From: Arthrobacter sp. cf158 | GTDB lineage: Bacteria; Actinomycetota; Actinomycetes; Actinomycetales; Micrococcaceae | Length of the DNA: 64,000 nt | Assembly (NCBI RefSeq): GCF_900106835.1 | Contig: NZ_FNNR01000010.1 | Location: forward strand, 167,188-231,187 | Reading direction: 5' to 3' | Shown: piece by piece, positions 38,517 through 45,993 of the stretch | How positions within the stretch are numbered: position 1 is the stretch's first letter | How the letters are laid out: the number at the start of each line of letters is the position of its first letter | Notes under the pieces: generated by a model | The model's database searches: none | Told to the model about the DNA's origin: nothing | What the model saw: the letters and a program-made list of their open reading frames with translations, nothing else | Translations under genes and position numbers: made by a program

Positions 38517-39137
38517 ATGTCTGTTCCAGAGCAGGATCCAAGCCAAGGGGAAGGCCCCGCAGACGGCGGTGCAGCCGGAACCCCGGGCGTCCACGACGGC
38601 GGTGCCGATGGTGGCGCTGACGGCGGCGCTGATGGTGGTGCCGAAGGCCCCGCAGACGGCGGCGCGTCCGGAACGGCGGGCGTCCACGACGGCGGTGCCG
38701 ACGGTGGCGCTGATGGTGGTGCCGAAGGCCCCGCAGACGGCGGTGCAGCCGGAACCCCGGGCGTCCACGACGGCGGTGCCGACGGTGGCGCTGATGGTGG
38801 TGCCGAAGGCCCCGCAGACGGCGGCGCGTCCGGAACAGCGGGCGTCCACGACGGCGGTGCGGACGGCGGTGCCGATGGTGGCGCTGATGGTGGTGCCGAA
38901 GGCCCCGCAGACGGCGGCGCGTCCGGAACAGCGGGCGTCCACGACGGCGGTGCGGACGGCGGTGCCGATGGTGGCGCTGATGGTGGTGCCGAAGGCCCCG
39001 CAGACGGCGGCGCGTCCGGAACAGCGGGCGTCCACGACGGCGGTGCGGACGGCGGTGCCGACGGCGGCGCTGATGGTGGCGCTGAAGGCCCCGCAGACGG
39101 CGGCGCTGACGGTGGCGCCGAACAGCGAGGCAACTAA
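38517..39137 (+). CDS. Asp/Gly/Ala tandem-repeat protein, candidate modified substrate
   Basis: 206 aa, preceded by a very strong GGGAGGAAGC-ATG ribosome binding site. After an 11-residue leader (MSVPEQDPSQG) there are six units. Each begins EGPADGGA, continues with (A/S)GT(P/A)GVH and ends in two or three DGGA tetrapeptides plus DGGA carry-over. Units are 31, 27, 27, 31, 31 and 31 residues, and a tail ends GAEQRGN. Each unit has exactly one His. There are no Cys, aromatics, Lys or Leu, no signal peptide and no membrane segment. The product is highly acidic and presumably disordered or repetitive-structured. The TTG start of a JmjC-type oxygenase gene lies 2 nt after its stop. Function unknown. 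Confidence 0.75.
   Translation: MSVPEQDPSQGEGPADGGAAGTPGVHDGGADGGADGGADGGAEGPADGGASGTAGVHDGGADGGADGGAEGPADGGAAGTPGVHDGGADGGADGGAEGPADGGASGTAGVHDGGADGGADGGADGGAEGPADGGASGTAGVHDGGADGGADGGADGGAEGPADGGASGTAGVHDGGADGGADGGADGGAEGPADGGADGGAEQRGN
38550..39119. repeat. Nested minisatellite: 81/93-bp units containing 12-bp units
   Basis: Six coding units of 81 or 93 bp plus a partial seventh. The length difference is one 12-bp DGGA block. Two unit types (GAAGTPGVH and GASGTAGVH) alternate first, then the second type is repeated three times. Synonymous codon differences between 12-bp blocks show that the blocks are not all recent copies. All changes keep the frame. Confidence 0.95.
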
Positions 39138-39139
39138 GT

Positions 39140-40345
39140 TTGAGCTCAACCAGCACTGATGTCCAGGACCCCGGTGCGGTGAAGGGCGCCGGGGTCCTGG
39201 AAACACGCCTGATTGACATTGGCCGTGAGAAGTTCGCCAGTGACGTCTGGGGACGCACCGCGCTTCTCGCGCGCGGAGTCAGCGATTTCTCCGATGTCTT
39301 CTCTGCCAACGCCGTCGATGAATTGATTTCGCGTAGAGGGCTGCGGACGCCTTTCCTGCGCGTGGCCAAGGGTGGCTCTACACTTCCCGAGTCCTCGTTC
39401 ACTTCCCCGGCAGGCGTTGGCGCAACCATCTCTGACCAACTGGATGACACGGAGCTTTGGCGCAAGTTCGCTGATGGTGCCACCTTGGTCTTGCAAGCGC
39501 TGCATCGCACTTGGGAGCCGGTGTCGAGCTTCAGCGCCCAGCTGAGCACTGAGCTGGGACACCCTGTGCAGGCCAACGCCTACATCACCCCACCTCAGAA
39601 CCGTGGCTTCGACGACCACTACGACATCCACGACGTATTTGTGCTGCAGATCGAGGGAACCAAGCGCTGGATCATCCATGAGCCGGTCCACGTGGATCCG
39701 CTGCGCAGCCAGCCGTGGACCGACCGCCGCTCTGCCGTGGCCGAGGCCGCTGAAGGCACGCCATACATCGACACAGTCCTTGAGCCCGGCGATGTCCTCT
39801 ATTTGCCGCGTGGGTGGTTGCATGCTGCCCAGGCACAGGGCAAGGTCTCCATCCATCTCACGTTGGGAGTTCACAGCTGGACCCGCCATGCCTTGGCCGA
39901 GCACCTCGTACAGGCTGCCCTTGCAGCAATGGGTGACGATCCTGAGATGCGCCGGTCCTTGCCGTTGGGTGTCGATGGACCCAACGGTGAGATCGATGCC
40001 GTCCGTGAACGTTTGGCGGCCGCCGTCCTGAAGGCCGATGCCACGGCGCTTTTCCACCGCACCCGGAGGGGACAGGGACGTCCGGCCCCGCTGGGTCCGG
40101 TGGCCCAGCTCGCCGCCGTCGAGAACCTTGGCGCTGACTCGTGGGTCCGGCTTCGAGATGCCCTGGAAGCTCGGCTGGAGGGTTCACGATTGACCACCCG
40201 GGTGGGTTGGCTCGACTTCCCTGAGGCAAATCTTCCGTCCGTGAGGCGCTTGCTGGACGGTGGGGATCACGTGGCGGCAGACCTCGGCCTTGAGCTCGTC
40301 GAAAGGCTGTTGCGCGCAGGAGTTCTTGTCCCCGTTGATCGTTGA
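39140..40345 (+). CDS. JmjC/cupin-fold 2-oxoglutarate-dependent oxygenase (ribosomal-oxygenase-like)
   Basis: 401 aa from TTG at 39140, with GAGG nine bases upstream, inside the end of the repeat gene. The JmjC core has NAYITPPQNRGFDDHYDIHDVFVLQIEGTKRWIIHEP in segments around residues 152-190. The iron ligands are H-x-D in DDHYD and the distal His in LYLPRGWLHAA near residue 220. The Cupin_4 layout with a helical dimerisation domain and a winged-helix-like C-terminus matches YcfD/NO66/MINA-type hydroxylases. Known members hydroxylate Arg or His of ribosomal proteins; related FIH acts on Asn, Asp and His of ankyrin repeats. Position makes the upstream repeat protein the prime substrate candidate; a ribosomal substrate is the alternative. 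Confidence 0.85.
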   Translation: MSSTSTDVQDPGAVKGAGVLETRLIDIGREKFASDVWGRTALLARGVSDFSDVFSANAVDELISRRGLRTPFLRVAKGGSTLPESSFTSPAGVGATISDQLDDTELWRKFADGATLVLQALHRTWEPVSSFSAQLSTELGHPVQANAYITPPQNRGFDDHYDIHDVFVLQIEGTKRWIIHEPVHVDPLRSQPWTDRRSAVAEAAEGTPYIDTVLEPGDVLYLPRGWLHAAQAQGKVSIHLTLGVHSWTRHALAEHLVQAALAAMGDDPEMRRSLPLGVDGPNGEIDAVRERLAAAVLKADATALFHRTRRGQGRPAPLGPVAQLAAVENLGADSWVRLRDALEARLEGSRLTTRVGWLDFPEANLPSVRRLLDGGDHVAADLGLELVERLLRAGVLVPVDR

Positions 40346-40352
40346 TGCCCCC

Positions 40353-41249
40353 GTGGCCGAGACGGAACGTTTCTTCTGTGCCAATAGCGCCCGGATGCGC
40401 GGCGACCCCATGGCAGGCACGGCCTCACCCGGCGTGGTGTGGGTTCTCATTGAGTACCGGGGTGGATGGCCACCCGAGGGCTTTGATGGCCTTGATCTGG
40501 AGGCTGGGACAAAAGCCCTCATTTCCTCAGCTGCGCGGACTGCGGGGGCACGGGTCCTGTTGGTGCGGCGCCCGGGCCCTCGTCGGCGCCCCGGACCCAG
40601 CCGCTGGGCCGTGCTGCGCCATGAAAGCCCGGGCGCCTATCAGCAGCTGTGGGGAACATGGGACCGGGACGAGGACCTTGCGGAAATAGTTTCTGCCTTG
40701 GCGGCTCCCGGTGAGCCCGGCTTTCCACCGGTCATCCTGGTCTGCGCTCATGGCCGGCATGACCCCTGCTGCGCGGTGCGTGGACGGCCCGTGGGACGCG
40801 CCCTGAGTGAGCGTTGGCCGGAGTTGGTGTGGGAATGCTCCCACGTTGGCGGTGACAGGTTCGCAGCTACCGCGGTGGTTGCTCCCGACGGCGTGTACTA
40901 CGGCGGTCTCGACGTGGAGTCCTCCGTCGCCACGATTCAAGATCATCTGGCCGGCCGTATATCCGCGAAGTATCTCCGCGGATATACGGATCTCTTCCCA
41001 CCGCAACAAGTTGCTGTCGCTGCCGTGCTGGAGCGTTTCGGCCCTGCCGGCCGGAATGATTTCCACGTCACTGAGACGCTGCGTGACGGGGACCGCTGGC
41101 GCATTCGTCTCACTGGAAGCCCGCCGCATCCGGCCCGTATCGATGTTGAACTGCTGGCCCACCGCGCACCGCCCTGCCAGCTGACCTGCCTGGCGCCGGC
41201 AGCGGGATCGGTGATGGTCTACCAGGCTACGTCCATCATCGGAACCTGA
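40353..41249 (+). CDS. Sucrase/ferredoxin-like (Apd1-type thioredoxin-fold) protein
   Basis: About 298 aa if started at GTG 40353, 7 nt after the oxygenase stop. No good ribosome binding site is visible, so the start is uncertain. FFCANSARMRGDPMAGTA near the N-terminus, VCAHGRHDPCCAVRGRPVGRAL near residue 128 and WECSHVGGDRFAATAVV near 160 are the family signature. Relatives adopt a thioredoxin-like fold and bind a 2Fe-2S cluster. It could supply electrons or act as a redox partner for the preceding oxygenase, which is inference from position only. Confidence 0.78.
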   Translation: MAETERFFCANSARMRGDPMAGTASPGVVWVLIEYRGGWPPEGFDGLDLEAGTKALISSAARTAGARVLLVRRPGPRRRPGPSRWAVLRHESPGAYQQLWGTWDRDEDLAEIVSALAAPGEPGFPPVILVCAHGRHDPCCAVRGRPVGRALSERWPELVWECSHVGGDRFAATAVVAPDGVYYGGLDVESSVATIQDHLAGRISAKYLRGYTDLFPPQQVAVAAVLERFGPAGRNDFHVTETLRDGDRWRIRLTGSPPHPARIDVELLAHRAPPCQLTCLAPAAGSVMVYQATSIIGT

Positions 41250-41285
41250 CGCTTGCGGTCGGCCGGGTGAGCTTCCGGCCTATCC

Positions 41286-41441
41286 CTAACGCGGTTCCGG
41301 GTCCTCGGGCTGATTCAGCTCCAGGGGCGGGTCGAGGAGGCTTGGAGGCTTGGGTACGCGCGCCACCAGGAGGCAAACCACCGTCAGCCACGCAGCAACA
41401 ACGGTCAAGACCTCCGCCCACACCAATTCACCAAGCTCCAT
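41286..41441 (-). CDS. Small single-pass membrane protein
   Basis: 51 aa. It opens MELGELVWAEVLTVVAAWLT and continues with VVCLLVARVPKP, giving one membrane helix at residues ~8-27. The tail is Pro-rich and acidic, ending QPEDPEPR. There is no clear Shine-Dalgarno upstream of the ATG. The helix-plus-charged-tail composition looks coding rather than random. Function unknown; apparently monocistronic. Confidence 0.4.
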   Translation of the reverse strand: MELGELVWAEVLTVVAAWLTVVCLLVARVPKPPSLLDPPLELNQPEDPEPR

Positions 41442-41524
41442 GGAGTGATCTTATGGCCCAATCGGTCAAAGTTGTAAGCATCCTTACTACTGTGGTCGCT
41501 GTGGCGCTCCATTAGGCTTGACGC

Positions 41525-41548
41525 ATGACTCAGGCAGGGCGGAAATAG
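41525..41548 (+). other. Possible leaderless mini-ORF overlapping a GTG start
   Basis: ATG followed by six codons (MTQAGRK) and TAG, whose last base is the first base of the GTG start at 41548 (TAGTG). A TAnnnT hexamer (TAGGCT, 41513-41518) sits exactly at -12 to -7 relative to this ATG. The arrangement resembles the TetR leader at 8826-8889 but has a single unit, and chance is not excluded. Confidence 0.25.
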
Positions 41549-42450
41549 TGGCGAAACGCGGTAAAAGGTCGACGGCGGGAGTCGTCGAGGTGCCCGCCGG
41601 TACCCGCCCTGACGGTCCGGTGGCGGGGGTCTACTACATCGACACCGGCGACTGCGAGCTCATCCAGGACCAGGACAACTCCAACGGCTGGCTACTGAAA
41701 ATCAACGGTGTGATGAGCTCGCACATAGACCTCGCCGATCCGCTGTTCCTCGACTTCGAGTACATGCGCTGGATTGCGGCATTGGTGGAGTCCCGCTGGC
41801 CGCGGGAGCAGAAACCGAAGCTTCGTGCCCTGCACCTGGGCGGGGGAGCATGTTCCATGGCGCGCTACTTCCATGCCGCGTACCCCGAAGCCAGGCAGGT
41901 GGTGGTTGAACTTGATGGCAAGCTGGCCGACTACGTGCGCGGCTGGTTCGATCTGCCGAAGGCCCCGCTGTTGAGGCTCCGTGTTGGAGAGGCCCGGCAA
42001 GTGACCGAATCCCTCACCCCGGACACCCGGGATCTCATCATCCGGGACGTCTTTGCCGGAGCCTTCACGCCCCGGGCCCTCACCACCCGCGAATTCACGG
42101 CCCATGCGGACGCAGTCCTCGCCCCCGATGGCCTCTATGTGGTCAACTCAGGCGACGCGCCGGACCTGAAGAACGCCAGGGCAGATGCTGCCACCATTGC
42201 GGACACGTTCCAGCACACCATGATCATCGCCGACCCCGCCATGCTCAAAGGCCGCCGCTACGGCAACATGATCATGGCGGGCAGCCACGCACCGTTCGGC
42301 GACGACCCCACGCTGGCCCGGAAGCTCCTGGGCGGCGGAGTTCCGGCGCATATCTGGGATGATGCCAAAGTGCGCGCCTTCGCCGCCGGAACGCCGGTCC
42401 GGCATGACCCCGTTCCACCGCCGGAGCCTGCCTCAACTCCTGCTGAGTGA
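41548..42450 (+). CDS. Spermidine-synthase-like methyltransferase-fold protein
   Basis: 300 aa from GTG 41548. The fold of spermidine synthases is visible: LRALHLGGGACSMARYFHAAYP (motif I, residue ~95), VVELDGKLADYV and RDLIIRDVFAGAFTPRALTTREF near 165. The D-D/Y catalytic residues of true aminopropyltransferases are not clear, and no polyamine genes adjoin, so an unknown methyltransferase-fold activity is equally likely. The 3' end overlaps the convergent ABC gene by 18 nt. Confidence 0.75.
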   Translation: MAKRGKRSTAGVVEVPAGTRPDGPVAGVYYIDTGDCELIQDQDNSNGWLLKINGVMSSHIDLADPLFLDFEYMRWIAALVESRWPREQKPKLRALHLGGGACSMARYFHAAYPEARQVVVELDGKLADYVRGWFDLPKAPLLRLRVGEARQVTESLTPDTRDLIIRDVFAGAFTPRALTTREFTAHADAVLAPDGLYVVNSGDAPDLKNARADAATIADTFQHTMIIADPAMLKGRRYGNMIMAGSHAPFGDDPTLARKLLGGGVPAHIWDDAKVRAFAAGTPVRHDPVPPPEPASTPAE

Positions 42451-44187
42451 GCTGTTCCAGGCCTCCCACAGAGTGGCGTATCGGCCGCCGTTAGCCAGCA
42501 GTTCCTGGTGCGATCCGGACTCGACTATCCGGCCGTGCTCCATCACCACGACGGTGTCCGCAGAAGCAGCCTGGCTCAAGCGGTGCGCGATCACCACGGA
42601 AGTCCGCCCTGCCAATGCGGCTTCGGCGGCCTGATCCAGCATGGTGGCGGACCCGGTGCCGGCTTCTGCGGTGGCTTCGTCCAGGACCGCAATGGGCGGG
42701 TCCTTGAGCTTGAGCCGTGCCAGAGCCAACTGTTGCGCCTGCTCGGGCGTGAGCTGGTGGCCACCGGCGCCTACGGAAGTCTCCAGGCCGTCGTCGAGCG
42801 TTTCCACCCAGGCAGCCCCAACTGCTTTCAGGACGCACGAAAGTTCCTCCGCAGAAGCGCCGGGTTTGGCGAGCCGTAGGTCCTCGGCGAGTGTCCCGGA
42901 GAAGACGTGCACCTCTTGGCTGACCATCGCGATCCGATCGTGCAGCTCAGCCGGGGCGGCACTGGCCGAGTCCAGGCCACCTACCCAAGCGGTGCCGCTG
43001 TCCGGGTGTTCCAAGCCCATGATGACCTTGGCCAGGGTGGTCTTGCCCGCGCCTGAGGTGCCCACAATCGCCACGCGCTCACCGGGCTTCACGGTGAGGG
43101 AAACGGCGTTCAGCGCGGGGCGCTGCCCGGGATAGGAGAAAGTGACGTCGTTCAGCACAACGCCTGCGCTGGCTACCGCCGCCGGAGCATGGGTAGCCGC
43201 CGGCCCGGGGGACATGGTCAGACCGAACATCCGGCCCAGCCCGGCAGCGGCTTTCTGGAGCTCGTCGAACTGTCCCAGGACCAAGCCGATCGGATCGAAG
43301 AGCCGGTAGAAATACAGTGCGGCCGCCGTGGCTGCACCGATGGTCACGGCGCCCTCGGCGTGCAGCCAGAATCCCACCACCAGCACCGCGGACAGGCCGA
43401 TGAGTTCAGCAAGGTTGAGGCGGTTGTAGAAGCGGGTCAGGTAGTTGACGCCTTTAAGGGCATGGCCGATGTTTTCCCGGGAAGCCGCCGCCACCAGCCC
43501 GGCGTGATGTTCCCCGAGCCCCAAGGCCAGGACCGAGGGGGAGCCGTGGACCGTCTCGATGATCTGTTCTGTCCTGTTGGCCTCGGTGATCCGGACCGTC
43601 CGGTAGATGGGGGCGGTCCGCTTGAGGAACCAGCGCAAGGTGAACACCTGCAATGGCGCGGCAATGAGCACCGCCACCGCGAAGCGCCAGTCAATCACGC
43701 CCAAGCCCAGCAACGTGACAGCGATGGTGAAGGCGGCGCTGGTGAACGCGGGAAGGACACCCGAAATCGCCTCGCTGACGGCTTCAACGTCTCCGGACAC
43801 GCGGGCCACGACGTCACCGATGCCCGCCTTTTCGATGTGCGCGAGCGGTTTGCGGACAGCTGCCGCGAACACTTCCTCGCGCAACCCGGCCAAGGCTTCC
43901 TCACAGATCCGGGCCAGCAGGTTCTGGCCAAGGATTCCCAGCAGGGCACCCAATCCACCGGCCACCAGAAGCCCGATTGCCAGCCAGAGCAGCCACATGA
44001 CGTCTCCGCCGCTGGCTGCAATATTGACCATGATGCCCAGGATGGCCGGTGCTGCCAGTCCGCAGCAGGACGCTGCCAGCAGCACCAGGATGGTGATGGT
44101 CAGCCTGCCGGGCCGCTGCGCCAACAGGCGCCACATGGCCTTCCGGGTCTCGCGGGGTGTGGCAATGGGAAGGATATCGGTGCTCAA
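42433..44187 (-). CDS. ABC exporter half-transporter with intact Walker motifs and degenerate signature
   Basis: 584 aa: an N-terminal six-helix type I exporter domain (residues ~25-300), then an ATPase domain. Walker A is GTSGAGKTT and Walker B PIAVLDEATAE; both are intact. The signature LSGGQ is replaced by LTPEQ (GGHQLTPEQAQQLALAR). The switch His is in VIAHRLSQAA. The ATG overlaps the upstream partner stop by ATGA. It pairs with the product of 44184-45953 as a heterodimer. Location next to an iron regulon and an IdeR-like box suggests siderophore or iron-related export, as inference. Confidence 0.88.
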   Translation of the reverse strand: MSTDILPIATPRETRKAMWRLLAQRPGRLTITILVLLAASCCGLAAPAILGIMVNIAASGGDVMWLLWLAIGLLVAGGLGALLGILGQNLLARICEEALAGLREEVFAAAVRKPLAHIEKAGIGDVVARVSGDVEAVSEAISGVLPAFTSAAFTIAVTLLGLGVIDWRFAVAVLIAAPLQVFTLRWFLKRTAPIYRTVRITEANRTEQIIETVHGSPSVLALGLGEHHAGLVAAASRENIGHALKGVNYLTRFYNRLNLAELIGLSAVLVVGFWLHAEGAVTIGAATAAALYFYRLFDPIGLVLGQFDELQKAAAGLGRMFGLTMSPGPAATHAPAAVASAGVVLNDVTFSYPGQRPALNAVSLTVKPGERVAIVGTSGAGKTTLAKVIMGLEHPDSGTAWVGGLDSASAAPAELHDRIAMVSQEVHVFSGTLAEDLRLAKPGASAEELSCVLKAVGAAWVETLDDGLETSVGAGGHQLTPEQAQQLALARLKLKDPPIAVLDEATAEAGTGSATMLDQAAEAALAGRTSVVIAHRLSQAASADTVVVMEHGRIVESGSHQELLANGGRYATLWEAWNSSLSRS

Positions 44188-45953
44188 GAGCCCACCACCT
44201 CGCGGTATCCGGCGGACGTAGCCAGCAGTTCGCGGTGCGTGCCGCTTTCAGATGCTGCGCCGCCCCCGCCCATCACCACCCGATCGCAGACAGCCAGCAG
44301 CGTGGGACTGGTGGTCACCAGCACCAAGGCCTTGTCAGGGAAGTTCCGCAGGCCATCGGCGATCACCGCTTCCGTGGCGGTATCGACGGCGGTGGTGGGA
44401 TCGTGCAGCACCAGCACCGGTTGCTTTTGGTGCAGGGAACGGCCCAGGACCAGCCGCTGCCGCTGGCCGCCGGACAAGCTTTGGCCGTGCCCGGTGAGTA
44501 CAGTTTCGGTGCCTTCGGGCAGCTGCGACACGAAGTCCCCGACGGCGGCGGCCGCCATGGCGCGTTCCTCCAGCCGGGCGTCGGCTGTTGCGACATTCGC
44601 GCGGACACTGCCGTGGAAAAGGACGCCATCGTGGCTGTCGGCGAACACCCTCGAACGGACGTGGACAGGATCCAGGTCTGCAGCGTCCTGGCCGTCGATG
44701 GACACCAGACCACGGGGTGCGGGTGTGCGGAAGCCCAAAGTGTCCACCAAGAGCCGTGCCTGCGTTCCGTTCGGAAGGACGACGCCCACGATTTCTCCGG
44801 CTGACGCCGTGAAGGGCGGGAACGCCGCGTCATCGGAGCCGGAGCGGAGTTCAAGCAGCGGGGCTGCCTCCAGCAGCGGGGCGACTGCCGAAGCTGAGCC
44901 GGCAGCCGTCGTCGTGCGTTCCTTCGGCTCAGGTGCGGGCACCGCGTCGGGTTCCGCGAGCAGCACGGCTATGCGTGCGGCGGAGGCGCGCTTGCGGGCG
45001 AGTTCCACGCTGAGGAAGCCAAGCGCGGCCATGGGTCCCTGGACGAATTGGGCCACGCCAACAACTGCCACTAGCTGCCCAACTGTGATGCTTCCCTGGA
45101 CGGCAAACCAGGCGGCGAAGAAGGCGATGCCGGCCAGGAAGGCAGCGGAGAGAGCCGTGCTGGCGCCGTTGTAAGCGGACCGGGACCGAACAGCCCTCAG
45201 CCCTGCCAGCAGTGATGTCCGGCTGGCGGCCTTGTAGCGGGACACCGCGGCTTCCTCGGCTCCGAGGCCTTTGAGGGGCCGCGATCCCGTGACGAAGTCC
45301 GTTGCGAGTGCGCCCGCGCGGGCTGCGGAAGATTGCTCCACGTCACTGCGGTCCTCAAGGGGCTTGGTGAGGCGATGCATCACCACCAGCATGATGGGGG
45401 TGGCCACCAGGACGGCGATGCCCAGTGGAACAGAAATCAGCAGCAGGGTCACGGCCGATGTCACCACGCCGGCAGCGGCCGCGAGTCCGCCACCGATGAG
45501 CCAGGACAAGCCTGCAACCCTGTCTGCGTCAGAGGAAGCGATGGCCACAATTTCACCGGGCGCTCGCCGGGCGGCCATGCCCCGCGGGTGAAGGGTCCGC
45601 TCCACCGCGAGCTGCCGGAGGTCATGGGAACCGTAAAGGAAGGACCGGTTGGTGGCCAGGGTGCCGATGCGCCAGGAAAGTGCCAGCACCACGAAGACGA
45701 CCGCCAAGGCGCCAATCCACCAAAGGAGCGCGCCGGCGTCGTGCGGTGAAATCGCGTTGTCCACGGCGGCTCCGATGGTGGCCGGAACCAAAGCCTCGCT
45801 GACCTGGTGCAAAACGAGGCCGGCGCAGCCCACCAACAGGAGCTTCCAGCGGCGATTGGCGAACAAAGTGAAAGTGAAGAGACGGGAAACCGTCCAGGGT
45901 GCTTGCTTGTTACGCCCAGGCGGGCAGGACGGAGTGGCGGAACTGGAGGGCAT
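44184..45953 (-). CDS. ABC exporter half-transporter with degenerate Walker A/B and intact signature
   Basis: About 589 aa from ATG 45953 (MPSSSATPSCPPGRNKQ); in-frame starts up to 45974 would cover the iron box. The six-helix domain spans residues ~25-310. In the ATPase domain the expected GxxGxGK(S/T) reads LPNGTQARLL, so the P-loop Lys is missing. Walker B reads VLVLHDPTT rather than LDEPT. The signature SLSGGQRQRL is perfect. This is the mirror image of its partner's defects. Expression is probably iron-controlled through the box at 45960-45978. Confidence 0.87.
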   Translation of the reverse strand: MPSSSATPSCPPGRNKQAPWTVSRLFTFTLFANRRWKLLLVGCAGLVLHQVSEALVPATIGAAVDNAISPHDAGALLWWIGALAVVFVVLALSWRIGTLATNRSFLYGSHDLRQLAVERTLHPRGMAARRAPGEIVAIASSDADRVAGLSWLIGGGLAAAAGVVTSAVTLLLISVPLGIAVLVATPIMLVVMHRLTKPLEDRSDVEQSSAARAGALATDFVTGSRPLKGLGAEEAAVSRYKAASRTSLLAGLRAVRSRSAYNGASTALSAAFLAGIAFFAAWFAVQGSITVGQLVAVVGVAQFVQGPMAALGFLSVELARKRASAARIAVLLAEPDAVPAPEPKERTTTAAGSASAVAPLLEAAPLLELRSGSDDAAFPPFTASAGEIVGVVLPNGTQARLLVDTLGFRTPAPRGLVSIDGQDAADLDPVHVRSRVFADSHDGVLFHGSVRANVATADARLEERAMAAAAVGDFVSQLPEGTETVLTGHGQSLSGGQRQRLVLGRSLHQKQPVLVLHDPTTAVDTATEAVIADGLRNFPDKALVLVTTSPTLLAVCDRVVMGGGGAASESGTHRELLATSAGYREVVGS

Positions 45954-45959
45954 GCTTAC

Positions 45960-45978
45960 CATAGTAAGGCTCACCTAA
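45960..45978. promoter_or_regulatory. IdeR/DtxR iron box 1 (ABC pair / AraC divergent region)
   Basis: On the minus strand this 19-mer matches 15 of 19 positions of the TWAGGTWAGSCTWACCTWA consensus, and the left half TTAGGTGAGCCT is nearly perfect. It lies just upstream of the ABC exporter start and 15 bp before the AraC gene, so an iron-loaded IdeR could repress both. Confidence 0.65.
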
Positions 45979-45993
45979 CTTCGAGAAGGCCAG

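Noticed and set aside
38550..39119. CRISPR-like array
   Set aside because: Units are contiguous without unique spacers, remain in one reading frame and have no cas genes nearby. The same reasoning excludes the arrays at 8826-8905 and 55097-55178.
38275..39576. Long alternative frames on both strands across the repeat protein (for example a Thr/Ala/Val-rich + strand frame and Pro/Ser or Arg/His-rich minus frames)
   Set aside because: A repeat with a unit length divisible by three leaves every frame open if one unit lacks stops. Only the 38517 frame has a strong ribosome binding site and tight spacing to the next gene.
40353..41249. Reading the sucrase/ferredoxin-like gene as a pseudogene or frameshift because of the missing start
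   Set aside because: The frame is open through the preceding stop and keeps all family motifs. A GTG 7 nt after the oxygenase stop with translational coupling is enough to explain it.
43189..45174. 661-codon + strand frame opposite the ABC transporter pair
   Set aside because: Antisense to two well-supported ABC genes. Its His/Gln/Asp-rich then Ser/Arg-rich translation has no recognisable fold.
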